Below are positions 16,971-27,068 of a stretch of 63,887 nucleotides of DNA, piece after piece. The stretch is taken from positions 1-63,887 of the forward strand of contig CAIOMN010000097.1 in NCBI GenBank assembly GCA_903859415.1, read 5' to 3'. A program made the translations under genes and the position numbers. The stretch comes from an uncultured Methylococcaceae bacterium (lineage in GTDB: Bacteria > Pseudomonadota > Gammaproteobacteria > Methylococcales > Methylomonadaceae). Every line of letters begins with the position of its first letter. Within the stretch, counting starts at the first letter, position 1. The notes under the pieces were generated by a model. That model did not search any database and was not told the DNA's origin. It worked only from the letters and a program-made list of their open reading frames with translations.

Positions 16971-17651
16971 TTAACTAACGATCAATCCGTCTTCCATATG
17001 CAAAACTTTACCCAAACGTGCAGCTAAGTCATGATCATGAGTGACGACCAAAAAACTAACATTCAACTCTTGATTCAGCTCTAGCATCAACTGATACACT
17101 TGATCCGCTGTCTTACTATCGAGGTTTCCAGTGGGTTCATCGGCAAGAACCAGGCAAGGCTTATTAATTAAAGCTCTTGCGACTGCTGCACGTTGTCTTT
17201 CACCCCCTGATAACTCACCGGGTTTGTGCTCAATACGATGCCCTAAACCCACTCGTTTTAGTAATTCAGTCGCTCGAACACTGGCCTGCTTTACCGACTC
17301 TCCAGCAATTAACAAAGGCATGGCTACATTTTCGAGCACGGTAAACTCGCCTAACAAATGATGTGACTGGTAGATAAAACCGAGTGACTTGTTTCTTAAT
17401 TTAGCCAATTTAGAACTGCTAACTGTGTTAATGTTAACGCCATCCAAAATGACTTCACCACTACTGGCTTTTTCTAAGCCGCCCAACAAATGCAGCAAGG
17501 TACTTTTACCCGAACCCGAAGCACCCATAATTGCTACACGTTCGCCCACACTGATATTGAGATTAACGCCTTTCAGCACCTCGACATCCAGGCCGCCTTG
17601 GTCATAACGTTTAGTCAACTGCCGACAATTCAAAATACTGGTGTTATTCAT
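16971..17651 (-). CDS. lolD: Lipoprotein-releasing ABC transporter ATPase LolD
   Basis: This 226-residue ABC ATPase drives extraction of lipoproteins from the inner membrane by LolCDE. It has Walker A GASGSGKST (43-51), the Q-loop in IYQSHHLLGEF, signature LSGGERQR, Walker B VLADEPTGNLD and switch His in VVTHDHD. The ELNQELNVSFLV region and overall length fit LolD rather than FtsE or MacB. It overlaps the upstream lolC-type gene by eight bases, forming an operon. Confidence 0.95.
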   Translation of the reverse strand: MNNTSILNCRQLTKRYDQGGLDVEVLKGVNLNISVGERVAIMGASGSGKSTLLHLLGGLEKASSGEVILDGVNINTVSSSKLAKLRNKSLGFIYQSHHLLGEFTVLENVAMPLLIAGESVKQASVRATELLKRVGLGHRIEHKPGELSGGERQRAAVARALINKPCLVLADEPTGNLDSKTADQVYQLMLELNQELNVSFLVVTHDHDLAARLGKVLHMEDGLIVS

Positions 17652-18891
17652 ATCTAAGCACTTCCGCCGGATTTATTCTGGATGCCTGCCAGGCAGGATA
17701 AATCGTTGCCAACAAGGATAAAAAGAAGGCCATACCAGCAATTGCATAGACGTCTGACCATACCAGCTTGGAGGGTAACTCGCTAATATAATAAACATCG
17801 GCAGCCAGAAACTGAACCTGAAATAACTTTTCAATCGCGGGCACGATGGTTTCAACATTTAACGCTAACAAAACCCCACCGAATGTTCCCAGAGCGGTTC
17901 CAACGATACCGATAATAGAACCTAACACCATAAAAATACCCATGATTGATCCTGAGGTCAATCCTTGCGTTTTAAGAATAGCAATATCGCCTCGCTTATC
18001 AGTCACTACCATGACCAATGTAGAAACAATATTAAAAGCCGCAACGGCAACAATCAGTAACAGAATGATAAACATCACCCGTTTTTCTGTCTGAATGGCT
18101 TTAAAGAAATTATTGTGCGCTAAAGTCCAATCACTCACTTGATATTCATCAGAGAGAGCGGTTGCTAAACCATGAGTAATTCTGGGCGCATTAAATAAAT
18201 CATCCAATTTTATGCGTAACCCTGAAACAGCGTTATCCATTCGAAATAGCTTAGCGGCATCATCAATATGAATCAGCGCCATATTTCGATCGTATTCATA
18301 CATGCCCACTTGAAAAACACCAACCACCGTAAATCGGCGCATTCTAGGCACAACCCCTGCTGGGGTAGAATTAATCTGTGGACTGATGACGGTAATTTTA
18401 TCGCCCAAAGTAACCCCTAAATAATTCGCTAATTCAACGCCTAACACAATGCCATATTCACCGGGCACCAAATCAGAAAGCTGGCCTAGCTTCATTTTAT
18501 TGGCAACGTCTGATACTCTGGATTCATACTCGGGTAAGATGCCATTCAGCATAGTCCCACTGACCCGCCGATCGGCATTGATCATCACTTGTCCGGTGAT
18601 AAAAGGCGCAGCGCCTTCAACATGCGGATAATTTTTAAGCTTCTGATCCAGTTCTTGCCAATTATCTAACTGCCCAAATTTACCCGTGGCCGTGGCATGC
18701 GAGGTCATACCCAGAATGCGTTCACGCAACTCTGCTTCAAACCCATTCATAACGGATAGCACCGTAATTAAGGCTGTAACCCCCAAAGCAATACCTAGTA
18801 CTGAGGTTAAGGTTATAAAAGAAATAAACTGAGTACGACGTTTAGCCCGCGTATAACGCAAGCCAATATAAAAAATTAAAGGTTTAAACAT
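17644..18891 (-). CDS. lolC: Lipoprotein-releasing ABC transporter permease LolC/E
   Basis: The 415-residue permease has the LolC/E N-terminus (FYIGLRYTRAKRRTQFISFI), an N-terminal membrane helix, a large periplasmic MacB-PCD-like domain (about 50-250) and three C-terminal membrane helices in an FtsX domain ending with PAWQASRINPAEVLRYE. With LolD it moves lipoproteins to LolA. Only one permease is present here, so the complex may be a homodimeric LolF-type arrangement or the second permease may be elsewhere. It starts 15 bases downstream of the fur stop and may share its transcript. Confidence 0.93.
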   Translation of the reverse strand: MFKPLIFYIGLRYTRAKRRTQFISFITLTSVLGIALGVTALITVLSVMNGFEAELRERILGMTSHATATGKFGQLDNWQELDQKLKNYPHVEGAAPFITGQVMINADRRVSGTMLNGILPEYESRVSDVANKMKLGQLSDLVPGEYGIVLGVELANYLGVTLGDKITVISPQINSTPAGVVPRMRRFTVVGVFQVGMYEYDRNMALIHIDDAAKLFRMDNAVSGLRIKLDDLFNAPRITHGLATALSDEYQVSDWTLAHNNFFKAIQTEKRVMFIILLLIVAVAAFNIVSTLVMVVTDKRGDIAILKTQGLTSGSIMGIFMVLGSIIGIVGTALGTFGGVLLALNVETIVPAIEKLFQVQFLAADVYYISELPSKLVWSDVYAIAGMAFFLSLLATIYPAWQASRINPAEVLRYE

Positions 18892-18905
18892 GAAATCTAT
18901 TAAGA

Positions 18906-19364
18906 TTAAAGAATGTTGGATGACTTACACTTCGGGCAAAACCCATATAAATAAAGACCATGATCTGTGAGTTCATAGCCCAATTTTAAGGCGACTTCTT
19001 TTTGTCTGGCTTCAATGAGTTCATCGGTAAACTCATCTACTTTTCCACATTTCATACAGAGAATATGATCATGATGGTCCCCGGTATCTAATTCAAATAT
19101 CGAATTTCCACCTTCAAAGTGATGTCTTGTAACTAATCCAGCGGCTTCGAACTGCGTTAACACTCTATAAACTGTCGCTAAACCAATTTCTTCGCCTTCA
19201 CTCAACAGAATTTTATAAACCATCTCGGCCGTTAAATGCCGCTCATTAACTTGTTTTTCTAGAATCTGCAGTATTTTAACCCGAGGTAAGGTAACCTTCA
19301 GGCCTGCACTCCTTAAATCATCATTTTCCAACATTAATCTCCGGTTAAAGCATCGTGTGGGCAT
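18906..19364 (-). CDS. fur: Ferric uptake regulator Fur
   Basis: The 152-residue regulator has the winged-helix region (LRSAGLKVTLPRVKIL, GLATVYRVLTQFEAAGLV), the metal-binding block HHFEGGNSIFELDTGDHHDHI, and two CxxC pairs (CMKCG, CPKC) for structural zinc. Fur represses iron-uptake genes when Fe(II) is bound. The divergent neighbour is bamE/omlA, an arrangement conserved in many gammaproteobacteria. The ATG at 19364 gives a short N-terminal extension; MLENDDLRSAGL, about ten residues in, is an equally plausible start. Confidence 0.95.
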   Translation of the reverse strand: MPTRCFNRRLMLENDDLRSAGLKVTLPRVKILQILEKQVNERHLTAEMVYKILLSEGEEIGLATVYRVLTQFEAAGLVTRHHFEGGNSIFELDTGDHHDHILCMKCGKVDEFTDELIEARQKEVALKLGYELTDHGLYLYGFCPKCKSSNIL

Positions 19365-19481
19365 TCAAATACTTAATTTTGGTTATTGTAGCCTTTTTAA
19401 TAGTCAAGAGCATGACAGTTTTATAGGATAATTATTTAACATCCTGTATGATTTGACATTTAAACACTTCCGCAGCCCGAA

Positions 19482-20000
19482 ATGAGAAAGTCGCTTTTTT
19501 CTTTAAGTCTATTAACCAGCCTGACCTTGGTCTCTTGCTCAACTATCCTGAACCATTTACCAGGCGTCTACAGCATCGATATCCAACAAGGTAATATTAT
19601 TGAGCAGAGTATGATTGATCAACTCCGCCCCGGCATGAATAAACGTCAAGTCCAGTTTATTATGGGATCACCCATGATGGATGACATATACCATAAAAAC
19701 CGTTGGGATTACCTGCACTCAAATCAACCCAGTGGCGAAGACAGGCAACAAAAACAAGTTTCTCTGTTCTTTGAAAATGATCAAATAGTTGGAATCCAGG
19801 GTGATTTTAAACCCGGCGCTATTACGCAGATTAAAGCTTCAAACGAAACGACGGTTGATGTACCTCCACGTGACCTTGATAAAACGCTATGGGAAAAAAT
19901 TACTGGGCTTTTTGGTTTTCTTGACTCTAATACTACGACTAAGACCACTAAATCTGAAGTAAAACCGGATCAATCAATCCTCGACAAGCTGCCATTCTAA
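19482..20000 (+). CDS. bamE: Outer-membrane assembly lipoprotein BamE/OmlA
   Basis: This 172-residue lipoprotein has a signal peptide ending in the lipobox LVSC (Cys19) and the SmpA/OmlA domain ([33 protein letters not shown]). BamE is an accessory subunit of the BAM complex that inserts beta-barrel proteins. The C-terminal third (after about 120) is a longer, low-complexity Thr/Lys-rich tail than in E. coli. It is divergent from fur and is followed by a hairpin at 20015-20047. Confidence 0.92.
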   Translation: MRKSLFSLSLLTSLTLVSCSTILNHLPGVYSIDIQQGNIIEQSMIDQLRPGMNKRQVQFIMGSPMMDDIYHKNRWDYLHSNQPSGEDRQQKQVSLFFENDQIVGIQGDFKPGAITQIKASNETTVDVPPRDLDKTLWEKITGLFGFLDSNTTTKTTKSEVKPDQSILDKLPF

Positions 20001-20014
20001 ATCTATAAAGGCGA

Positions 20015-20047
20015 CGATGGATAGACTAAACTCATATCTATCCATCG
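20015..20047. terminator. Hairpin between convergent bamE and rnfH
   Basis: Perfect 10-bp arms CGATGGATAG (20015-20024) and CTATCCATCG (20038-20047) enclose a 13-base loop in the short gap between two convergent genes. There is no clear T-run, so termination on either strand is likely but not certain. Confidence 0.55.
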
Positions 20048-20068
20048 ATTAATCTGAGTCCGACTTAA

Positions 20069-20353
20069 TTAACGCTTCGTAGCTCGTTGTCTTCTGGCAT
20101 CTTTAGGATCATGAATTAAGGGTCGATAAACTTCTATTCGATCCCCTTCCCTTATTAACTGCTCCAGCTTACACACACATCCAAAAATACCCACGTTTAA
20201 ATTGTTTGCATCTATCTCAGGAAACCGCTCAAGTAACCCCGATGCCTCAATAGCTTGTTCAACCGTGATATCTTCGGTCATTTCTAAGGGAATTATGACT
20301 TGATGATCTGGCTTAGCGTAAGCAACTTCTATCGCAATCAATTTCTCAACCAT
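20069..20353 (-). CDS. rnfH: RnfH-family (UPF0125) ubiquitin-like protein
   Basis: The 94-residue protein has the RnfH pattern IAIEVAYAKPDHQVIIPLEM, VGIFGCVC and GDRIEVYRPLIHDPKDARRQRA. It has a beta-grasp fold, and the physiological role is unsettled. It overlaps the end of ratA by eight bases, and the ratA-rnfH pairing is a known conserved operon. Confidence 0.92.
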   Translation of the reverse strand: MVEKLIAIEVAYAKPDHQVIIPLEMTEDITVEQAIEASGLLERFPEIDANNLNVGIFGCVCKLEQLIREGDRIEVYRPLIHDPKDARRQRATKR

Positions 20354-20777
20354 AAACCTGTTTAGCTCGACTGGTGAATGAACTCACCATGGTATTGCAT
20401 ATCTGATTAAAAACAACGCCGAAGGCAAGGCTAGCCAACTTACCTGACATTTCAAATTCTAAATCCAGTGAAATTTTACTAGCATCTTCACGTAAAGGCA
20501 TAAAGTTCCAAACACCTTCCAAATAAGAAAAAGGACCATCCAAGAGGGATACCGTTATTTTGCCGCCCTGGTCTATTCTATTGCGGGTTGAAAAAGTTTT
20601 TTTAAAGCCACCTTTCGATATATGCAATTCCGCCTCAACAAAACCCTCTTCACGCTTAATAATCCGACTGCCGCTACACCAAGGCAAAAACAGTGGATAC
20701 GCCTCAATATTATTCACTAAGTCAAACATTTGATGCGCTGAAAACTTAACCAAAGCACTTTTTTGGATAACTGTCAT
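20346..20777 (-). CDS. ratA: RatA-type START-domain protein (ubiquinone-binding / ribosome association)
   Basis: This 143-residue protein matches the RatA/COQ10 family: VKFSAHQMFDLVNNIEAYPLFLPWC, ISKGGFKKTFSTRN, and FNQICNTMVSSFTSRAKQVYG. Relatives bind coenzyme Q-like lipids; in E. coli RatA was described as a toxin that blocks 70S subunit association. It begins immediately after the NSS transporter stop and overlaps rnfH, so the three genes are probably co-transcribed. Confidence 0.92.
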   Translation of the reverse strand: MTVIQKSALVKFSAHQMFDLVNNIEAYPLFLPWCSGSRIIKREEGFVEAELHISKGGFKKTFSTRNRIDQGGKITVSLLDGPFSYLEGVWNFMPLREDASKISLDLEFEMSGKLASLAFGVVFNQICNTMVSSFTSRAKQVYG

Positions 20778-22139
20778 TTAGAGCACTCCAATAACATGCA
20801 GAAACACTAAAAATACTGACCCTGGAGCTACATAACTGATTAATAGCTTCCATATTTGATAGCTGGTCTCGTTCGGCATATTAAGCTCTTGTTCGCTATG
20901 ATGCTTTTTCATAATCCAACCTGAAAAAACGGCAATACAAAAACCACCAATGGGTAGCATTAAATTAGCCGTCAAATAATCCAGCAATTGAAAAATGCTT
21001 CTGTCAAAGAATTTAACGTTCGACCAAATATTAAATGAGAACACGGTACCCAAACCTAATGCCCAAGTGACCAATCCTGACCATACACAGGCTTTTTCCC
21101 GAGTGAAATCTTTATTCTCAACTAACCAAGCAACGGCTGGCTCAATTAGAGAAATAGCTGAGGTTAAAGCGGCGACAGCTAACATCACAAAAAACAATAT
21201 CCCCATCAACCAACCACCGGTCATAGAACCAAAAGCAATAGGCAACGTTTCAAATATAAGTCCTGGCCCGGAGTTTGGATGCAGGTTATTAGCAAAAACA
21301 ATAGGGAAAATTGCGATACCTGCCAATAATGCGACAATCGTATCTGCCCCCGCAATTAAAAAGGCAGTTTTGGCAATCGATATATTTTTAGATAAATAAG
21401 AGCCGTACACCATAATCGCTCCCATACCTAAACTGAGGGTAAAAAAAGCATGCCCCATCGCAGTCAATACAGAGTTACTGGTTAATTTACTAAAATCGGG
21501 CATAAACAAGAAATGCAGCCCTTGAAAATAACTATCGGTCGTCATGGCATAACCCACTAAGGCAAAGATCAGCACAAATAAGCTTGGCATTAAATACTGA
21601 GCCGCTTTTTCTAGTCCGTTATTAACACCACGCACTACAATTAGCATAGTCGCTAGCATGAATAGCGAATGCCAAAAAATCAGCTGAATGGGGCTAGCCA
21701 CAAAATCATCAAAAATCTTTTTTATAGTAAGCGCATCTGCATCCAGGAAGCTTCCGGTAAAAGCCTTCAGGATATAAGCCGAAGCCCAACCTGCAATGAC
21801 GCTGTAATAGGATAAAATCAACAACCCCGCTATCACACCCATCCAACCTAAATAATGCCAGTTATGATCAGCGCCTGCCTCATCTGTCAAAACCTCCATA
21901 GCCTCAATGGGATTTTTTTGACTGCGTCGCCCCAGCATGGTTTCGGCAATCATAATAGGTATACCAATTAACAACACGCACAACAGATAAACAATAACAA
22001 ACGCACCGCCACCATTTTCACCGGTAATGTACGGAAACTTCCAGATATTACCTAAACCAACTGCTGAACCAGTTGCTGCCAGAATAAATGCGAAGCGTGA
22101 TGACCATGCACCATGAACTGTTTTTTTTGTGTCCGTCAT
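20778..22139 (-). CDS. Neurotransmitter:sodium symporter (NSS) family transporter
   Basis: The 453-residue protein has the NSS first helix with the unwound sodium site (FILAATGSAVGLGNIWKFPY, NGGGAF), about 12 membrane segments, and the TM8 serine-rich site LTSAISLIEPAVAW. Bacterial members (LeuT, MhsT and relatives) take up amino acids with Na+. The substrate cannot be read from the sequence. It heads a minus-strand unit with ratA and rnfH and diverges from smpB. Confidence 0.93.
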   Translation of the reverse strand: MTDTKKTVHGAWSSRFAFILAATGSAVGLGNIWKFPYITGENGGGAFVIVYLLCVLLIGIPIMIAETMLGRRSQKNPIEAMEVLTDEAGADHNWHYLGWMGVIAGLLILSYYSVIAGWASAYILKAFTGSFLDADALTIKKIFDDFVASPIQLIFWHSLFMLATMLIVVRGVNNGLEKAAQYLMPSLFVLIFALVGYAMTTDSYFQGLHFLFMPDFSKLTSNSVLTAMGHAFFTLSLGMGAIMVYGSYLSKNISIAKTAFLIAGADTIVALLAGIAIFPIVFANNLHPNSGPGLIFETLPIAFGSMTGGWLMGILFFVMLAVAALTSAISLIEPAVAWLVENKDFTREKACVWSGLVTWALGLGTVFSFNIWSNVKFFDRSIFQLLDYLTANLMLPIGGFCIAVFSGWIMKKHHSEQELNMPNETSYQIWKLLISYVAPGSVFLVFLHVIGVL

Positions 22140-22237
22140 ATTGAGCGCCTATTAAAAACTCACTTTATTAATAATATCGGGTAAAATAGCAAAAATATTC
22201 CGTTACGTCAGTTTAAAATTCAAAAAACCTTCCTACT

Positions 22238-22723
22238 ATGGCAGATAAAAAGGCCCAAAAAAATAAATCTCAGCTAAATGCAACCATTGCCGTTAATCGT
22301 CAAGCCAAGCATGAGTATTTTATTGAGGAGCGTTTTGAAGCAGGTATTGTTTTAGAAGGCTGGGAAGTTAAAAGCCTACGAGAAGGACGCGTTCAGCTCA
22401 AAGAAAGCTATGTGGTATTAAAGCGAGGCGAAGCGTGGTTGTCAGGCGCACATATTTCCGCCCTGCTCTCTGCCTCTACGCATATCAAACCCGACGCCAT
22501 TCGTTCTAAAAAACTTCTGTTAAACCGTCACGAACTTAATAAACTCATTGGCTCGGTTGAACGAAAAGGTTACACGTTAATTCCTCTCTCAATGTATTGG
22601 AAAAGTGGTCGCGCTAAACTGGAAATTGGCTTGGCAAAAGGCAAACAATTACACGATAAGCGCGCTACGTCTAAAGATCGTGACTGGGAACGTGAAAGAG
22701 CCAGAATCATGAAAAAGGGTTAA
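22238..22723 (+). CDS. smpB: SsrA-binding protein SmpB
   Basis: The 161-residue protein carries the SmpB motifs [33 protein letters not shown], and the C-terminal [18 protein letters not shown] tail that mimics an anticodon stem. It delivers tmRNA to stalled ribosomes. The tmRNA gene itself is not in the window. Confidence 0.97.
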   Translation: MADKKAQKNKSQLNATIAVNRQAKHEYFIEERFEAGIVLEGWEVKSLREGRVQLKESYVVLKRGEAWLSGAHISALLSASTHIKPDAIRSKKLLLNRHELNKLIGSVERKGYTLIPLSMYWKSGRAKLEIGLAKGKQLHDKRATSKDRDWERERARIMKKG

Positions 22724-22773
22724 ATAACCCACTATAAACTTAAAGCATTCCTATTTTTCTTGGTCCTTAACTT

Positions 22774-23133
22774 ATGTCCCTTACTGCATTTCTTGAAAGA
22801 GTAAATAATAACGCTGTCATCAGTTTTAATGAAACAATTGACGTTATTACACAAAACTATCACTATCAACCAACAGAATTTAGTAACGGTTTGGGAAAAC
22901 ACCGCTTAATTAATAAAGCAGGCAGTAATGAGGGTTCATGCAAAATCTTTTGTTTTGCTAAAATTAATCAGCTTAATGAGCAACAAACGTTAAACCTGTT
23001 TGGCGATTTTTACCGACACGATGTTTTAAATAACCCGACCGGAACAGACCACCAAAATATCAGAAATTTTATACAATACGGTTGGGCGGGTGTTTCGTTT
23101 CCATCCCCTTCGTTAACAGCACTTCAACCATAA
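22774..23133 (+). CDS. HopJ-type III effector family protein
   Basis: The 119-residue protein matches the HopJ family: FNETIDVITQNYHYQPTEFSNGL, NEGSCKIFCFAKINQL, and HQNIRNFIQYGWAGVSF. Despite the name, members are widespread small cytosolic proteins in non-pathogenic gammaproteobacteria and no type III secretion system is seen here. Function is unknown. It follows smpB on the same strand. Confidence 0.85.
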   Translation: MSLTAFLERVNNNAVISFNETIDVITQNYHYQPTEFSNGLGKHRLINKAGSNEGSCKIFCFAKINQLNEQQTLNLFGDFYRHDVLNNPTGTDHQNIRNFIQYGWAGVSFPSPSLTALQP

Positions 23134-23237
23134 ATTCAGCGTAGAAACACCGAAACAATAGATACCTTAGTCTGGCTCATTGTTATCATTCAGCTTCGGA
23201 TCTTTACTGTCTATAAAACTTTAGGATTAATTGACGT

Positions 23238-23978
23238 ATGACTCCAGAAAATCGCTCTATACGCCGTCGAGGCATTTATTTATTACCTAATTTATTTACA
23301 ACCGGCGCTTTATTCTCTGGCTTCTACGCCATTACATCCGCTATGGATGGACGTTTTGAAACTGCAGCAATTTCAATTTTTGTGGCAATGATTTTAGATG
23401 GAATGGATGGACGGGTCGCTCGCTTAACTAATACACAAAGTGAATTTGGCGCCCAATACGACAGTTTATCTGACATGGTTTCTTTTGGTGCTGCGCCCGC
23501 ATTGGTTATGTACCTTTGGTCATTTACCAGCTTAGGTAAATTAGGACTTTTTGCCGCTTTTGTGCATATGGCAGGTGGCGCGTTAAGATTAGCACGCTTT
23601 AATACCCAATTAACCTCTGCTGATAAACGTTATTTCCAAGGCTTACCCAGTCCTGCCGCTGCAGCGATTCTCGCGGGGTTTATTTGGATATCTCTTGAAC
23701 ACGATTATCCCGTTGAAATATCTAAATACATAGGTATAGCGCTAACCATAAGCACTGGCTTATTGATGGTCAGTAATTTTAGGTATTCAAGTTTTAAAGA
23801 AATAGATTTAAAAGGTAAGGTTCCCTTTTTTGTCGCTATAGCCGTTATGTTGGGAATTGCTTTTATCATGGCACAACCGCAAACAATGCTGTTTTTATTG
23901 TTCCTGGCCTATGCGATATCCGGCCCTGTGGTCACTTTGGTTATGCGTAGACGCCGATTACAGGGACGTAAACCATAA
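23238..23978 (+). CDS. pssA: CDP-diacylglycerol-serine O-phosphatidyltransferase
   Basis: This 246-residue membrane enzyme makes phosphatidylserine from CDP-diacylglycerol and serine, leading to phosphatidylethanolamine. It has the CDP-alcohol phosphotransferase motif D-G-(x)2-A-R-(x)8-G-(x)3-D-(x)3-D (DGMDGRVARL then GAQYDSLSD) and about six to eight membrane helices. It is of the small membrane-embedded type II class. The order pssA-leuA is common in proteobacteria. Confidence 0.94.
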   Translation: MTPENRSIRRRGIYLLPNLFTTGALFSGFYAITSAMDGRFETAAISIFVAMILDGMDGRVARLTNTQSEFGAQYDSLSDMVSFGAAPALVMYLWSFTSLGKLGLFAAFVHMAGGALRLARFNTQLTSADKRYFQGLPSPAAAAILAGFIWISLEHDYPVEISKYIGIALTISTGLLMVSNFRYSSFKEIDLKGKVPFFVAIAVMLGIAFIMAQPQTMLFLLFLAYAISGPVVTLVMRRRRLQGRKP

Positions 23979-24221
23979 AATATTCTTGAGAGCCTTTTAT
24001 CAATAGCGTATAGTCATCACTATGATTATAAGACACCCGTTAATTCTTACTAAAAAGCCAATGCCTGCAATCCTTACTCAAGGTCAATTGCATGTAGTGC
24101 TTTGCCTAAATTTAAGACTATTGCCCTAATGGGCACATATATACTTTTCATCTCTTAGTTACCCCCCCATTATCAATTACATCAACCAGACCGTTGATAT
24201 AACTCTTTGAATTGAGTTTTT

Positions 24222-25766
24222 ATGAAAGACAAATTAATTATATTTGATACAACCTTGCGTGATGGTGAACAAAGCCCAGGCGCATCAATGACACGCGAAG
24301 AGAAAATTAGAATAGCAAGAGCGCTCGAACGCCTTAAAGTTGATGTTATCGAAGCCGGTTTTCCAGCCGCCAGTACAGGTGACTTTGAATCTGTACTGGC
24401 CGTTGCGAATGTCATCAAAGACAGCGTAGTCTGTGGCTTGGCAAGAGCTCTGGATAAAGACATCGATAGTGCCGGAACCGCACTTAAAGGCGCTGCCCGG
24501 TCGCGTATCCATACGTTTATCGCAACCTCGCCGATCCATATGCAAATGAAATTGCAAATGTCGCCTGAGCAAGTCATCGAATACGCTGTTAAGGCTGTTA
24601 AGCGTGCTCGACAATACACAGACGACGTGGAGTTTTCCCCGGAAGATGCGGGTCGTTCTGACGAAGACTTTTTATGCCGCATCCTTGAGGCTGTCATTGA
24701 TGCAGGCGCAAGAACACTGAATATACCCGATACGGTCGGCTATAGTGTGCCTCAACAGTTTGGTGCGACTATTGCGAATTTAATGAATCGCATACCCAAT
24801 TCGGATAAGGCGATCTTTTCCGTACATTGTCACAATGATTTGGGGCTTGCAGTAGCCAATTCATTATCAGCCGTTATGAATGGTGCTCGCCAGGTTGAAT
24901 GTACTATTAATGGTCTTGGAGAGCGTGCAGGTAATGCATCTCTTGAAGAAGTCGTAATGGCGGTACGTACCCGTCATGATGTCTTCCATTGCCAAACAGG
25001 CATTGATACGCGTGAGATTTTAACCTGTTCGAAACTGGTTTCATCTATTACAGGCTTTCCCGTACAACCTAACAAAGCGATTGTCGGCGCCAATGCATTT
25101 GCCCACGAAGCAGGCATTCATCAAGACGGCGTATTAAAAAGCCGTGAGACTTATGAAATCATGCGTGCAGAAGACGTTGGCTGGACGACCAACCGTATGG
25201 TACTGGGTAAACATTCTGGAAGAAATGCCTTCAAAAGTCGAATGACAGAATTAGGTTTTGAATTTACTTCAGAGAAAGAACTAAACGATGCTTTCTCGCG
25301 CTTTAAGCAGTTAGCCGATAAGAAGCATGAGATTTTTGATGAAGACTTACAAGCTTTGATTTCTGAAGCTGGTTTTGAATCAGAAGAAGAGTATGTCAAA
25401 CTGGTCGCTTTAAAAGTTTGCTCAGAAACCGGTGAAACGCCGAATGCAACAGTCACTATCCGCATAGACAATAAAGAAGTATCTGGCAATTCTGAGGGCG
25501 GTGGCGCAGTAGACGCCAGCTTAAAAGCCATTGAAAAACTGGTAAATTCCAAGGCTTCTTTAGAGCTATATTCAGTAAATAACATCACCAATGGCACTGA
25601 TGCCCAAGGTGAAGTCACGGTTCGTCTTGAAAAAGAAGGCAGAATCGTTAACGGCCTCGGTGCTGACACTGATATAGTTATTGCTTCTGCAAAAGCCTAT
25701 ATCAACGCTGTCAATAAGCTCAACAGCCCTAACCAACGTAGGCATCCTCAAAAAGGCGAAGTTTAA
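24222..25766 (+). CDS. leuA: 2-isopropylmalate synthase
   Basis: This 514-residue enzyme condenses acetyl-CoA with 2-ketoisovalerate, the first step of leucine synthesis. It has the HMGL-like catalytic TIM-barrel start [16 protein letters not shown], the metal-binding [28 protein letters not shown] and a C-terminal LeuA regulatory domain (about residues 390-500) that binds leucine. Length fits the long LeuA class. The 240 bases upstream show no clear leader peptide or attenuator. Confidence 0.97.
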   Translation: MKDKLIIFDTTLRDGEQSPGASMTREEKIRIARALERLKVDVIEAGFPAASTGDFESVLAVANVIKDSVVCGLARALDKDIDSAGTALKGAARSRIHTFIATSPIHMQMKLQMSPEQVIEYAVKAVKRARQYTDDVEFSPEDAGRSDEDFLCRILEAVIDAGARTLNIPDTVGYSVPQQFGATIANLMNRIPNSDKAIFSVHCHNDLGLAVANSLSAVMNGARQVECTINGLGERAGNASLEEVVMAVRTRHDVFHCQTGIDTREILTCSKLVSSITGFPVQPNKAIVGANAFAHEAGIHQDGVLKSRETYEIMRAEDVGWTTNRMVLGKHSGRNAFKSRMTELGFEFTSEKELNDAFSRFKQLADKKHEIFDEDLQALISEAGFESEEEYVKLVALKVCSETGETPNATVTIRIDNKEVSGNSEGGGAVDASLKAIEKLVNSKASLELYSVNNITNGTDAQGEVTVRLEKEGRIVNGLGADTDIVIASAKAYINAVNKLNSPNQRRHPQKGEV

Positions 25767-25817
25767 CGTATTAAGCAACTATGATTTCTTTGTTTGAATA
25801 TAAAACGGAGATGAGTT

Positions 25818-26522
25818 GTGGATAATGAGCTTCGCTTACACTACCTAGAAGCCATGGGTATTGATGTCTGGCTATCCAGAACATCAATGCCCAACGCTTT
25901 CGAATCACCTTCCGAAGCAGTCATCGATAACATTAACTTAACGCCATCATCTGATAACTGGACTCTTTTAGAAGCCGAAGTCGCGAACTGTCAAAAATGT
26001 ACTTTATGTACTACCCGAAAAAATACCGTCTTTGGCTCAGGTAATCAACATGCGGACTGGATGATAGTCGGAGAAGGTCCGGGGCAAAACGAAGACGAGC
26101 AAGGCCTGCCTTTTGTGGGTAACGCTGGCGGATTATTAACCGAGATGTTACGGGCAATTGGCTTAACAAGGGAAGAAGTCTATATTGCAAATATTATAAA
26201 GTGCCGCCCGCCTAATAATCGTGATCCACATACTGACGAAATAGAGCGCTGTAGCGACTATTTATACAGGCAACATCAACTCATTAAACCAAAGATTATC
26301 CTGGCGCTGGGCCGGATTGCGGCACAAACCTTATTAAAAACAAATGAACCTTTAGCCAAACTCAGAGGCAAAGTACATAACTTTAATAATACGCCCGTTG
26401 TAGTAGTTTATCATCCGGCGTATTTACTCAGGTTTTTACCTGAAAAAAGTAAAGCCTGGCTGGATTTATCATATGCGTTACAAACATTTATAAAAATAGA
26501 AGGTGGCTTATGCGGGGACTAA
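25818..26522 (+). CDS. Family-4 type uracil-DNA glycosylase
   Basis: The 234-residue protein has a variable N-terminal 55 residues, then the Fe-S/UDG4 domain: paired cysteines in CQKCTLC, the motif GEGPGQNEDEQG, FVGNAGGLLTEML, further cysteines in IIKCRPPNNRDP and ERCSDY, and the VYHPAYLLR motif. It removes uracil from DNA. The start is GTG at 25818 with a CGGAG ribosome-binding site seven bases upstream. Its end overlaps the rimI start by 13 bases. Confidence 0.92.
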   Translation: MDNELRLHYLEAMGIDVWLSRTSMPNAFESPSEAVIDNINLTPSSDNWTLLEAEVANCQKCTLCTTRKNTVFGSGNQHADWMIVGEGPGQNEDEQGLPFVGNAGGLLTEMLRAIGLTREEVYIANIIKCRPPNNRDPHTDEIERCSDYLYRQHQLIKPKIILALGRIAAQTLLKTNEPLAKLRGKVHNFNNTPVVVVYHPAYLLRFLPEKSKAWLDLSYALQTFIKIEGGLCGD

Positions 26523-27049
26523 TGGACAAAATAAAAAACTTAGTAGTTTATGATGCTGATAAGGAATTCTATGCCAAGGTATTCCCGGATTCTGTCTCAA
26601 AAAAAGATTTGCTGAGATTAAGAACCATGACGCATGCAGATTTAACCCGTGTCCTTGAAATAGAAAGAATCAACTATCAATTCCCTTGGGAAGAAGACAT
26701 CTTCACTGATTGCTTTAAAGCGGGTTACAGCTGCTGGGTCTGTGAATATGAAACCATGGTAGTTGGCTACAGTCTCCTATCAATTGCTGTTGGTGAAGCC
26801 CATATTCTTAACATATCTGTAGATCCAGCCGAACAAAAACAAGGCATTGGTCGTAAAATGCTGGAACACTTAATCGAACATGCTAGAGGCCGAGCAGAAA
26901 CAATCTTTTTAGAGGTCAGACCTAGTAATACTCACGCTATTGCATTGTATGAGGACGTTGGCTTTAATGAGATTGGCATTAGAAAAGGCTATTATCCTGC
27001 CGAGAATGGCCGTGAAGATGCGATTATGCTTGCACTAGAGCTATTCTAA
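26510..27049 (+). CDS. rimI: Ribosomal-protein-alanine N-acetyltransferase RimI
   Basis: The GNAT domain spans about residues 38-175: DLTRVLEIERINYQFPW, ILNISVDPAEQKQGIGRKML (acetyl-CoA loop) and FLEVRPSNTHAIALYEDVGF, all typical of RimI, which acetylates ribosomal protein S18. The N-terminal 37 residues are extra compared with E. coli RimI. The ATG at 26510 has an AAGG site and overlaps the glycosylase gene; ATGs at 26522 and 26627 are alternatives. Confidence 0.9.
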   Translation: MRGLMDKIKNLVVYDADKEFYAKVFPDSVSKKDLLRLRTMTHADLTRVLEIERINYQFPWEEDIFTDCFKAGYSCWVCEYETMVVGYSLLSIAVGEAHILNISVDPAEQKQGIGRKMLEHLIEHARGRAETIFLEVRPSNTHAIALYEDVGFNEIGIRKGYYPAENGREDAIMLALELF

Positions 27050-27068
27050 GGGAAAGACCCTATCGTGA

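Noticed and set aside
20995-21399. Plus-strand 134-residue ORF inside the NSS transporter
   Set aside because: It is an antisense shadow of a strongly conserved membrane protein gene.
22774-23133. Type III secretion effector
   Set aside because: The HopJ name is historical; no secretion system genes or targeting features are present.
24000-24221. Leader-peptide attenuator upstream of leuA
   Set aside because: No short ORF rich in leucine codons and no alternative hairpins could be found.
24182-24697. Minus-strand ORF over leuA
   Set aside because: It is an antisense shadow of leuA with no family signature.
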